Positions 1 through 7,515 of a DNA stretch of 64,000 nt are shown piece by piece. Below the pieces are notes generated by a model. That model was not told the DNA's origin and searched no databases. It saw only the letters and a program-made list of their open reading frames with translations. Numbering within the stretch: position 1 is the first letter of the stretch; each line of letters starts with the position of its first letter. The DNA lies in contig OX638316.1 of the NCBI GenBank assembly GCA_951812525.1, forward strand, positions 4,582,506-4,646,505, given 5' to 3'. This stretch comes from an uncultured Poribacteria bacterium (GTDB lineage Bacteria > Poribacteria > WGA-4E > WGA-3G). A program made the position numbers and the translations under genes.

Positions 1-375
1 GCACAGCATGCAAACCTCGCAGACACCACATCTCAACGAGGTATCCTGGTGCTTCAGCAGCTTCTCGCCGCACTCATTCCCAAAGAAACGTCGCTGCTCG
101 CCAACTATCCGAATCCCTTCAATCCAGAAACATGGATACCCTATCAGCTCTCCGAACCTGCAGAGGTAACATTACACATCTATGCGGTAAACGGCAGATT
201 GATTCGGACTTTGGCATTAGAACACCAACTTGCAGGGATGTATCAGAGTAAAAGCCGTGCGGCGTATTGGGATGGAAGAAATGCGGTCGGCGAACCTGTA
301 GCAAGTGGTGTTTATTTCTATACGCTCACAGCGGGCGAGTTCACCGCAACACGGAAGATGCTCATTTTGAAATAG
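1..375 (+). CDS. C-terminal end of a surface protein with FlgD/T9SS-like tail (5' partial)
   Basis: The frame is open from base 1, so only the C-terminus of a longer gene is visible. It contains NPFNPETWIPYQL, then a beta-rich stretch with VTLHIYAVNGRLIRTL, GRNAVGEPVASGVYFYTL and a final RKMLILK. This is the FlgD Ig-like/type IX-sorting-like module that closes many secreted Poribacteria proteins, usually after LRR or WD-type repeats. The preceding residues (ILVLQQLLAALIPKETSLLANYPNPF) fit the usual linker. By family it would help anchor or export the protein; no membrane segment is visible. The upstream domain that carries the function lies outside the window. The family-level call is firm, the role of the tail is inferred. 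Confidence 0.75.
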   Translation, partial: AQHANLADTTSQRGILVLQQLLAALIPKETSLLANYPNPFNPETWIPYQLSEPAEVTLHIYAVNGRLIRTLALEHQLAGMYQSKSRAAYWDGRNAVGEPVASGVYFYTLTAGEFTATRKMLILK

Positions 376-685
376 TGCAAGTGTCGGTATGTTTGAAAAA
401 ATAATCGACTCTTCTGGATATTCTATAAGAATCAAGGAACAAAATATGAAACTATGGAAAGTATCTTTCTGCGAAACCTGCTACGACTTGGGGTGAACTC
501 AAGCGATGACAGAAAGGTGATTGTCAACACAAGTGACGGAAATGTGAACCTAAAGACTCACGGGTGTTATTCGCAAGGCACCCAGAACGATAATTCTTGG
601 ACTCGGAACGATTCGAGAGTAAGGAGTAAAGCTCATTGAAAGTTAATTTTTTTGTCTACCCTGAGAAGTATGAAGGAAATAATCG
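376..685. other. Intergenic stretch without a convincing gene
   Basis: About 310 bases. A 16-codon start-like frame with a Shine-Dalgarno-like AAGGAA sits near 434-495, and an open frame covers 454-639, but its product has no recognisable features. It may be the eroded 5' end of a former gene. No hairpin with a T-run was seen. Confidence 0.3.
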
Positions 686-931
686 GTGAAACTCCTTCTT
701 GGTAAAGTGCTAATAGAGACGGATCATATTGAGATCGTCGAAAAGATTGCGCCACATACGGTGAAGATTGTCTTTGTGTCTGGCAATACACTGGAAGTGC
801 ATTGTGGTATAAAATCATCTTCACCTGCCGTTTGGGATCAAGAGGCAGACAGGTTCATCCAAACGATCCAGAATGTCGATGGCGTGCTTGACGAACGAGT
901 TTGGCAGAGCGCATCACTGATCCGTGAGTAG
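686..931 (+). CDS. Small hypothetical protein, 81 aa
   Basis: GTG start with a good ribosome site (GAAGGAAAT ending about 5 bases upstream). The product has alternating hydrophobic strands (LLLGKVLIETDHIEIVEKI, TVKIVFVSGNTLEVHC) and an acidic C-terminal part (ADRFIQTIQNVDGVLDERVW). It has no signal peptide or membrane helix. I do not recognise a family. The regular beta-strand pattern and ribosome site argue that it is a real small cytoplasmic protein and not chance coding. It stands alone, 370 bases before the tandem PGEF genes. Confidence 0.45.
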   Translation: MKLLLGKVLIETDHIEIVEKIAPHTVKIVFVSGNTLEVHCGIKSSSPAVWDQEADRFIQTIQNVDGVLDERVWQSASLIRE

Positions 932-1301
932 GATATTGTTTGGGAGCGTCGCTGTCGCATGAATGCATACCATTGGGCAGCAGAAATAGCACCCCCTTTC
1001 AGTCAACTGCGTTTTGAGAAAAGCGATGTGATGAACTGGGTATAAATTTCGGACGCGAAATCATACGCAAACGAGAAGTTGATGAGCAATAAAGATTTTC
1101 TACTTGGAAAATAAACTCTCCTGTGGAAACCAGTGCAGATGACGTTACTAACCAAATGACACCGCTGTAATTCAATCTTTTTGTTTTGGAATATGAATTT
1201 AGTAGACTGATTATTTTGACAGGTTAACACATCTTGACAATGTGTAACAAAACACCGTCTGATGCCAACTTGGTCAACCCCCTTTAAGGAGTCTGAATCC
1301 A
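932..1301. other. Upstream region of the PGEF gene pair
   Basis: No convincing gene. A TTGACA hexamer at 1216-1221 could be a -35 box, but the hexamer 17 bases on (AATGTG) is a poor -10. GTTAACAC and GTGTAAC around 1223-1248 form an imperfect dyad. AAGGAG at 1286-1291 is the ribosome site of the next gene. A minus-strand open frame over 1003-1308 has no protein-like features. Confidence 0.3.
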
Positions 1302-1574
1302 GTGCCAAAAGACCTTTTTATCACTGATGGAAAATATACTTTCCAAGAGTCTTCAGATCTTCTCGCGCGTGCAATTGGATCAATCAATGATGAAGACGAG
1401 GACACAGCTTTCTCAATAACCGACATACTCTGTCTGCTCCGCAGTGTGAACGCGAATGTCCCAGGTGAGTTTGAAATTCAACGAACACATTCTCATCACT
1501 ATCAGATTGTTTACAAATCCGAAGACGAAGTAGTTGAGAGTTTCAAAAAAAGATGGGAGGGCTTTATTGAGTGA
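1302..1574 (+). CDS. PGEF-family small protein, copy 1 (90 aa)
   Basis: GTG start, with AAGGAG ten bases upstream. The product has an N-terminal helix (YTFQESSDLLARAI) and the core FSITDILCLLRSVNANVPGEFEI followed by HYQIVYKSEDE. The same core occurs in the next gene (FSVNDLIVLLNKICVHMAGEFEI) and in a minus-strand gene at 60.3-60.7 kb (VNQNVPGEFVLRQT...YRVRY). I therefore define a family: (S/T)xxDxxxLL, about 10 residues, PGEF or AGEF, T, then an aromatic-rich strand. No signal peptide or membrane helix is present. The function is unknown; the fold looks helix-helix-hairpin and could be a small adaptor or DNA-binding unit. The stop overlaps the next start by four bases (GTGA), so the two are translationally coupled. 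Confidence 0.6.
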   Translation: MPKDLFITDGKYTFQESSDLLARAIGSINDEDEDTAFSITDILCLLRSVNANVPGEFEIQRTHSHHYQIVYKSEDEVVESFKKRWEGFIE

Positions 1575-2200
1575 AAAACGAACTTTTTATAGAAGCTGGT
1601 AAGCAATTGACCTTGACAGAATACATCCCTATTGCTTCAAGGACAATGTCGCTAATCGGTGAAGCTGCAAAAGACGTCAAGGAGATAGACGCAACTTTCT
1701 CAGTAAACGATCTCATCGTGCTACTCAACAAGATATGTGTGCACATGGCAGGTGAGTTTGAAATTCACCAAACCCCTTCTCGCTACATTCAAATTGTTTA
1801 TACACCAAATGTTCTTGATGAAGTAGGATTTGACGAAGGGTACATGGTCAGTGACTTTGTAGACACGCAGGATCGCGAGCGGAATACCCTCTGGATTAGC
1901 GAAAAAGTCGTTATTGCCTTCATAAATCGAAATCTCTATGGTATAGCCTCCATGCTCTATTTTTACCTCGGATACCTTATGACGCAAGACGATGCTTTTG
2001 GGATTTCGCACAATATCTCCTTTAAACAAATCCTCAAGAGTTGTGACGAGTTTCCAGAAGGTAGGCGTGTGAAGCATCCGACGACCCTTATGCGTGCGCT
2101 TGCAGATCTTCAGGATGCCAAGCTCATTAGATGGAATGCAAAATCACACACTTTTGAATTACTTTACATAACACCGTATGATCCCAATGAAAAGGTGTAA
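1571..2200 (+). CDS. PGEF-family protein with C-terminal winged-helix-like extension (209 aa)
   Basis: GTG start overlapping the previous stop. Residues 1-80 repeat the PGEF module (LTEYIPIASRTMSLIGEA, FSVNDLIVLLNKI, AGEFEIHQT, YIQIVY). Residues 95-205 are new. A segment reading WISEKVVIAFINRNLYGIASMLYFYLGYLM is followed by FKQILKSCDEFPEGRRVKHPTTLMRALADLQDAKLIRWN and then a short strand (HTFELLYI). The last part has the spacing of a winged helix-turn-helix, with a helix, a recognition-like helix and a beta wing. I infer a regulator or adaptor, without database support. It is followed after 13 bases by a fragment of a sigma-54 activator ATPase, which may hint at a former regulatory unit. Confidence 0.55.
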   Translation: MKNELFIEAGKQLTLTEYIPIASRTMSLIGEAAKDVKEIDATFSVNDLIVLLNKICVHMAGEFEIHQTPSRYIQIVYTPNVLDEVGFDEGYMVSDFVDTQDRERNTLWISEKVVIAFINRNLYGIASMLYFYLGYLMTQDDAFGISHNISFKQILKSCDEFPEGRRVKHPTTLMRALADLQDAKLIRWNAKSHTFELLYITPYDPNEKV

Positions 2201-2582
2201 CAAAGAATCTATTATGCAACAACTTTTTATCACTGGTGAAACCGGGGTCGGCAAGGAAGGCGTGGCAAAGTACATTCATGAAAGTGGTCCGAGACGCGAC
2301 CAACCTTTTATCTCTATCAATTGTGGTAGATTCTCCACAGAACACCTGCAAAGTGAACTCTTTGGGCATGAACTAGGAGCGTTTACGAGCGCAATCTGTC
2401 AATGTCGGGGAACGTTTGAAATAGTAGACGGTGGCATCCTCTTTTTAACTGATGTAGCCCGGTATAATCAGTTAAAAAGGCAGAAAAGCCTGAAGAAATT
2501 ACTGCCTTCAGGCTTTTCTGTATTATATGTGTCAAAGTTTAAACAATGCGCTCCATTAAATGGATATTGTAAATATTTTTAA
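2178..2582 (+). pseudogene. Truncated sigma-54-activator-type AAA+ ATPase fragment
   Basis: The product (best start ATG 2214, alternative 2178) opens straight at a Walker A motif (FITGETGVGKEGVAKYIH), then gives FISINCGRF, ELFGHELGAFTSA and GTFEIVDGGILFL. This is the first third of the AAA+ domain of bacterial enhancer-binding proteins, which contact sigma-54 through GAFTGA. Here the loop reads GAFTSA, and Walker B (normally LFLDE) reads LFLTD, so both key motifs are altered. The regions after Walker B, the arginine fingers, the sensor domain and the Fis-type HTH are missing; similarity stops at about 2455, just before a strong hairpin. At about 120 aa against a usual 450 it cannot be a working activator. 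I read it as a relic; a small repurposed nucleotide-binding protein is less likely. Confidence 0.6.
2481..2520. terminator. Perfect 15-bp inverted repeat inside the ATPase fragment
   Basis: The arms CAGAAAAGCCTGAAG and CTTCAGGCTTTTCTG flank a 10-base loop. It is followed by TATTATATG and not by a T-run. It sits within the open frame at the point where ATPase similarity ends. It is probably a transcription terminator that ends the PGEF unit, or the edge of a lost insertion. Confidence 0.55.
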
Positions 2583-2902
2583 AGCGTAGCATCGAGCTAT
2601 TGAGAGTCCACTATCGATCCTAAGGTTCGATCCGTTGCATCTGCCAATCTTTTATTCACAACATCCGATGCTAATTTAAGCGGTCCGCTGGGGAACATGC
2701 TTTATCATTGTCGCTTTACGGGTTGTGCGGGCTTCAAAAACAACCTGCATTTACAACTCTGACTGCAGGTGTAGGATCGATCTCTGAATCGAGGTTTACA
2801 TTTCATGTTGTGTCACAGACGTAGAGACTTTCGCTATCGCCAATGCCTTTGAGAACTAAACAGGTTGCGAATTCGCAACCCCATAACAACAAGGAGAACC
2901 TT
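2583..2902. other. Intergenic region with a relic of the integrase gene
   Basis: No gene. The stretch 2812-2835 matches 7051-7074, inside the tyrosine recombinase gene, at 23 of 24 bases; 19 further bases to the left match at 14 positions. Read on the minus strand it encodes SESLYVCDTT, stop, NV against SESLDVCDATRNV in the integrase. This is therefore a small decayed recombinase fragment. AAGGAG at 2891-2896 serves the next gene. Confidence 0.5.
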
Positions 2903-4831
2903 ATGAAAAAGATACAATTCCTAACCTGTACACTACTATTAATTTCTGCCCTCATTTTACCGATCAGGGTAGCAACCGCTCAATCTTCCAACACCGACAG
3001 CATGGTGAGGTTAGTTTACTTCCTTCCTAACGACCGTCCCGCGCGACCTGACAGAGTGCGGGCACTCCGGCAGTTGATTAAAGATGCCCAAGAATTCTAC
3101 GCGAATGAAATGGAGCGACATGGGTACGACAGAAAAACTTTTGCTGTCGAAAGAAATAAAAATGGTCAACCAGTGGTACATCAGATTAAAGGGAAATTCA
3201 AAGAGGCGTATTACTACCAAACTTCAAGTCTTTGGAGGGTGTGGGATGAACTCCCTAAACATTTTGAGGTTGACGAATTTCAGCACATTTATTTTATTGC
3301 GATTGATCTCAGTTATGAAGACCTTGACGAAGGCGCGGCAGGCGGTCTATCTTCTCTCGTTTTCCTTCCACGAGGCGGTGGTCAGTTTAATCTTAGAGGT
3401 CCCGAAATAATAACACAGGGGGACGAAATATTTGGCGGTTTTGCCATAATTCCTGCGCACGGGCATAACTTTAGAAGTTTTGATGTGACACTCCACGAAC
3501 TCGGGCATGCTTTTGGATTAGAACATGATTTTCGGGAAGGAATTGACAGCCATTATGCTATGTCTTTTGGTCATTTTACCGATCAGATGCAGTTGTCCGA
3601 ATGTGCTGCCGAGTGGTTGTCTGTAAGTCGTTTTTTTAACAATAATCCAAAGTCCAATAACTCACCGGGGAAAATCCAACTTGTTTCTGAACCGACGTAT
3701 ACCTCTGACGGGATAAACATACGTTTTAAGGCGACAGATGCTGATGGACTTCATCAAGCGCAATTGTTAGTGCCGGAAATAATTGGACAAGATTCTTGGG
3801 GTGGTTACAAATTATTTGATTGCAAGCAATTAAAGGAAAAAACAAGGACAGTTGAATTTATCAGTCCAGCATTAGTAATAGAACCTGTTGATAGGATCGC
3901 ACTGCAAATAATTGATATAAATGGTAATATCACTTGGGCAACTTTTCTCACTGATATTGCATCTGTTCTGCCGCGCCCGAAGCGCATAACAATACGAGAT
4001 CCCAATTTAGCAGCGGCGATACGCACGCAATTAGGACTCGCACCAGACGCTCCTATCACAGACAGAGATATGAATAGACTGATGTGGCTGAATGCTGCAG
4101 ATCGCGGGATAACCAATATCAACGGCTTGAAATATGCGACGCAGTTAGCAGGCTTGGATCTTGGCGCGAATCGAATTAAGAATTACAATCAACTTGCGCA
4201 ACTACCAAAACTAAAAACATTATATCTCTGGGATAATAATATTAAGGACCTCAATGTACTGCCGCCATTACCGCAGTTAGAGTTTTTGGATCTGAATTGG
4301 AATCATGTTAGCGATGTCGGTCCACTTTCAGAATTCACAAATCTAAAGGAATTATCGCTACAGGGCAATGACCTTACCGATACATCTACACTCTTTGAAC
4401 TTCGCGGTGGTACATTTCCAGCCGATGAGAAGGTTATAGTAGTCAAAGAGCAAGACAACGCAGATAGGGCATACACACTTCTCAAATTCCGGTCATTAGG
4501 TTTGGAGGTCCGCATCAACCCAAATGTTATCGTCTACCGAAGTTTGAATGCCGTTGAGAATGCTCGAGAGCCCGTTGAGGGAACAACACCCGCAACAAAT
4601 GAAAACGATCAAAAGCCTCTTGAGGAAACTATTACACCCGCAACGGATAAGGAAACTGTTGAGGAAGAAATCCTTGAGGAAACAACATCCCCAGATGTCA
4701 ACAATGATGGTGTTGTGAACGTCTTGGATTTGGTGCTTGTTGCTAATGCTCTTGGCGCAGATGACCCCGATCTGAATGGTGATGGCGTTGTCAATGTCCT
4801 AGACTTAGTCATAGTTGCCAATGCGTTTTAG
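2903..4831 (+). CDS. Secreted metzincin-type metalloprotease with LRR and dockerin domains
   Basis: ATG 2903 is chosen because AAGGAG lies seven bases upstream and a signal peptide follows at once (MKKIQFLTCTLLLISALILP, cleavage near ATAQS). The catalytic domain carries HELGHAFGLEHD at about residues 198-209, the HExxHxxGxxHD zinc signature of metzincins. SHYAMSFGH about 14 residues later may be the Met-turn. A beta-rich domain follows, then leucine-rich repeats from about residue 400 (LAGLDLGANRIKN, LKTLYLWDNNIKD, LEFLDLNWNHVSD, LKELSLQGNDLTD). A Thr/Glu-rich linker leads to a C-terminal type I dockerin pair (DVNNDGVVNVLDL and DLNGDGVVNVLDL). It should act outside the cell on protein substrates, possibly attached to a cohesin partner. 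No cohesin is seen here. The length is 642 aa. Confidence 0.8.
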   Translation: MKKIQFLTCTLLLISALILPIRVATAQSSNTDSMVRLVYFLPNDRPARPDRVRALRQLIKDAQEFYANEMERHGYDRKTFAVERNKNGQPVVHQIKGKFKEAYYYQTSSLWRVWDELPKHFEVDEFQHIYFIAIDLSYEDLDEGAAGGLSSLVFLPRGGGQFNLRGPEIITQGDEIFGGFAIIPAHGHNFRSFDVTLHELGHAFGLEHDFREGIDSHYAMSFGHFTDQMQLSECAAEWLSVSRFFNNNPKSNNSPGKIQLVSEPTYTSDGINIRFKATDADGLHQAQLLVPEIIGQDSWGGYKLFDCKQLKEKTRTVEFISPALVIEPVDRIALQIIDINGNITWATFLTDIASVLPRPKRITIRDPNLAAAIRTQLGLAPDAPITDRDMNRLMWLNAADRGITNINGLKYATQLAGLDLGANRIKNYNQLAQLPKLKTLYLWDNNIKDLNVLPPLPQLEFLDLNWNHVSDVGPLSEFTNLKELSLQGNDLTDTSTLFELRGGTFPADEKVIVVKEQDNADRAYTLLKFRSLGLEVRINPNVIVYRSLNAVENAREPVEGTTPATNENDQKPLEETITPATDKETVEEEILEETTSPDVNNDGVVNVLDLVLVANALGADDPDLNGDGVVNVLDLVIVANAF

Positions 4832-5213
4832 TGCTTACACAATGATTATGATAGGGCACGAGGTTGTTGCCAACGCTTTTGAATAGGGATTTCCTTAACA
4901 ATCTCAATGCTTTAGCTGTGGGGGTGTCAAACCACTTCAGAACTACTGATTTCGCAAAGCGTATCCAAAGCAGAAAGGTGGTGATTCAGATACCTGTAGG
5001 ATGGAACGTTGTGTCCACATTCCGAATCACCGGTTGCATCACTTTGATCGATGCAATATTCACAGTGCCTGAGCAGAGGATTGACTACAAATTCGGGGCG
5101 ACGCTTCGCTGACATACTTCAAGATGTCATCAATCGTAATGTTGACGGCTATGTAGATATAGAGGAGATTGATGATAATGAATTGTATCCCGAACACGAA
5201 GAAGTGAGTTTCT
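4832..5213. other. Intergenic region, probably remnant sequence
   Basis: About 380 bases. Just after the protease stop, 4861-4885 can be read as EVVANAFE, stop, close to the dockerin end VIVANAF, stop; it may be a remnant of a duplicated dockerin tail. Open frames at 4864-5112 and 5051-5416 have no recognisable features and the second overlaps the signal peptide of the next gene in another frame. Confidence 0.3.
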
Positions 5214-6152
5214 ATGAAAAGGATTTTCAGTCTCTGTGTGGTTTTTCTACTGCTCAGCAGCGTTGCAGTTGCGGCTCAGCTGGATTGCCAGATAGATACA
5301 CCGGCAATTCAAACACGGATCGAGCATCGAGATTCCCCATCTGTTTTCATGGCATGGTCTATGATTCAGAATCTACCGATGACGATTACGCCGGATCAGC
5401 GGGTCGCATATCATGACTTGATGTGGGATGCGACATACGGTACGCAGGTTTTTTCAGCTGCCAATCAACTCATTGATCCTGAGAACAACTTTTATTGGGA
5501 AAAACTGAAAACCGATCAGATGCTGCGTGAGAATCCGAACTTGCTTTTCATCATAACCCTGCCTGTTGCTTTGATACACCCCGATACCTATCTGCACCAG
5601 AAGGTAATTCAGCGAAACGATTTTCCATGGCAACGCGACACCGATGGCAATAGAGTCCCCGATGGCTATGGGGCGTATTGGGTCGATTATACTTTACCGA
5701 TCGCACACAAGATGTTTGCCGAACAAGCGAAATCTCTCAAAGATTGCGGGTATGATGGTATTTTTATTGACCTCTGGCAAGAACATCACGATCCGGTCTA
5801 CCGTCAAGGACAGGTCGATGTATTAAAAGCGATACGGACAGCCGTCGGCGATGATTTCTTAATACTCATCAATGCTAACCATCTAATTAACGAGAGTTCT
5901 GCGCCTTACATCAATGGGCTGATGATGGAAACATATCGTGTGTTATCAGACGACTATTCGCATCGCGGGATGATGGAACTTGAAGACACATTGCTCTGGG
6001 CAGCTGAAAACTTACAAGACCCCGTCGTCAATTGTCTTGAAGGTGAGGGGATCGGTGGAGAATCACCGACGAGTCCGGCGAATTTGCGAGATATGCGGAT
6101 GCTTTGGTATAATGAAGTATCACACCTTCAACCCAAAGGGGTTCTCCAATGA
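5214..6152 (+). CDS. Secreted glycoside-hydrolase-like TIM-barrel protein, probably 3'-frameshifted
   Basis: ATG start with the signal peptide MKRIFSLCVVFLLLSSVAVA (cleavage after AVA). The mature part has the layout of the putative glycoside hydrolase families related to endo-alpha-1,4-polygalactosaminidase: WSMIQNL, a DLMWDATYG strand, LLFIITLPVALIHPDTYL, then YWVDYTLPIAHKMFAEQAKSLKDCGYDGIFIDLW (the barrel strand that carries the acidic residue in such enzymes), FLILINANHLI and NGLMMETYRVL. By family it would cleave or bind a polysaccharide outside the cell. It stops at 312 aa. The next frame gives SIVLLFCEIHDFFIIYETHL from 6152 onward, which fits the expected C-terminal continuation, so a frameshift near 6140 is likely. 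The family call is moderate. Confidence 0.6.
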   Translation: MKRIFSLCVVFLLLSSVAVAAQLDCQIDTPAIQTRIEHRDSPSVFMAWSMIQNLPMTITPDQRVAYHDLMWDATYGTQVFSAANQLIDPENNFYWEKLKTDQMLRENPNLLFIITLPVALIHPDTYLHQKVIQRNDFPWQRDTDGNRVPDGYGAYWVDYTLPIAHKMFAEQAKSLKDCGYDGIFIDLWQEHHDPVYRQGQVDVLKAIRTAVGDDFLILINANHLINESSAPYINGLMMETYRVLSDDYSHRGMMELEDTLLWAAENLQDPVVNCLEGEGIGGESPTSPANLRDMRMLWYNEVSHLQPKGVLQ

Positions 6153-6678
6153 GTATTGTATTACTTTTCTGCGAAATACACGACTTTTTTATCATCTATG
6201 AAACACATTTGGCAACACAGCACCTTCCAAGTAAGACGACATCTGAAAGACGCAGACATGGCGAAGTTTACACGCCAGCGAAGTGATGATGCTTCTCGTC
6301 GCCTCCCATCAAAGCAACTTTCGGACGTTGAAACACCTTTATGAAAAACATGTTTGCCTCTACTGGTGCTCGGAGTTCCCAAACCTCGTCAGCTACCCTC
6401 GGTTCGTGCAGCTTCAACAAGAAGTCTTCACCCTTTTGACTTCTAAAACTTTTTTAAAACTAACGTTATTCAAATCTTCAATTGCTGTTTTCATTGTCTT
6501 AATCAGGTGTCGTTCGAGAAAGGTTCGTTTTTCATTTATTGACTATAGTACCGTGCGTTCGATATAGGAAGCGTCTCAACCCACCACGCGTCATTAAATT
6601 TCTCGCCACATCCAGTCAAAATCGACCAGACTCCAAAGATAACCCAAAACATTCCTTGACAGCCTCCGTAAAAAATCC
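6153..6678. other. Region with shifted tail of the preceding gene, otherwise no gene
   Basis: The frame starting near 6149 runs to a stop at 6284-6286 and looks like the displaced C-terminus of the glycoside-hydrolase-like gene. From about 6290 to 6678 I see no gene. The open frames here are short and their products have no domain features. Confidence 0.35.
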
Positions 6679-7491
6679 TTACCTTGATTTCCTTGTCCTC
6701 TGATTATAGCGTCTTACCATTTTTGAATCGTGCGATTGCGCCGCGCTCGGCGAGTTCAGCTTTAGCGTAGTGTGCTGGTATCTGTGAGGATCCCACCTGC
6801 CTGCGACTTGCATGTCAACGACGGTTGTGCCGGCTTGTGCGAGTGAGACAGCAGATCCGACGCGTAAAGAATGCCCGGAGATGAAACCTTCTACGCCAGC
6901 ATCAGCTGCTCGTTTTTTGATAATGCGTCGAGCGGAGTGGAGGTGAAGTCGCGTCGGCTGGATGTTATCGCCGCGACGGATGTGTCGGAACAGGGCACCG
7001 CGGGTGATGTCGGCGCGTTGGCGGTACTGCGTTAGGACGTTGCGTGTAGCGTCACAGACGTCGAGACTTTCGCTTGCTCCTTCTTGGTCGGTTTTAGAAG
7101 TACGGACTATGAGTGTCCTTTCCTTGAGATCGCCGATGTTGACAGCGACAACCTCACTAATCCGCAACAGACAATCGCTCATCAGCCGGATCATTGCGGC
7201 ACCTCGTAGTCCTGCGAGTGTGTCTTGAGTTTCTGCGTAGATACAAACCCTTTCTACATCTTGCCAAATCAATCCATCTACCTGACCACGCCCTCTGTCT
7301 CTACCCTCTCTGCGGATCCCTGCTAAGGTTGCTTGCGTGATCGGGAAGTTGACGGTTTCCTGTGATTGATGTTTGAATTGCCACTTCACCGCGGCGACGG
7401 TTTGTCCGATGGTTGCTGGGGATTTGCCGTCCTCGTGTAAGATGGTAAGGTTCCAAAAGCAGATTGACTTAAATCGTTCTTTGGAATACAA
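6679..7491 (-). pseudogene. Tyrosine recombinase/integrase, truncated and frameshifted
   Basis: The open frame encodes a catalytic domain of the phage-integrase family. The first arginine is at residue 110 (DCLLRISEVVAVNIGDL). HSLR at residues 207-210 and GRW at 231-233 follow. After GRW the frame is lost. The reading frame that yields SSQIPAHYAKAELAERGAI and ARFKNGKTL, containing the expected nucleophile tyrosine (HYAK), lies one base out and stops at 6704-6706. A one-base deletion around 6790-6793 explains this. The start is also defective: TTG, with the N-terminal SAM-like core-binding domain reduced to about 20 residues before HEDGKSPATI. The gene is doubly broken and should be inactive. 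It once served a mobile element. Confidence 0.75.
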
Positions 7492-7515
7492 TCATTACTA
7501 AAAAAGGGAACTACA

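Noticed and set aside
454-639. 61-residue open frame on the plus strand
   Set aside because: No ribosome site that fits, no domain-like pattern, low-complexity polar composition; treated as chance or an eroded gene start.
1003-1308. 101-residue minus-strand frame
   Set aside because: It covers the promoter and start region of the PGEF gene, has no ribosome site and a composition unlike a folded protein.
2590-2650. tRNA-like 3' end (GGTTCGATCC followed by TGCATCTGCCA)
   Set aside because: The T-stem does not pair and no acceptor, D- or anticodon stems can be built with the bases upstream.
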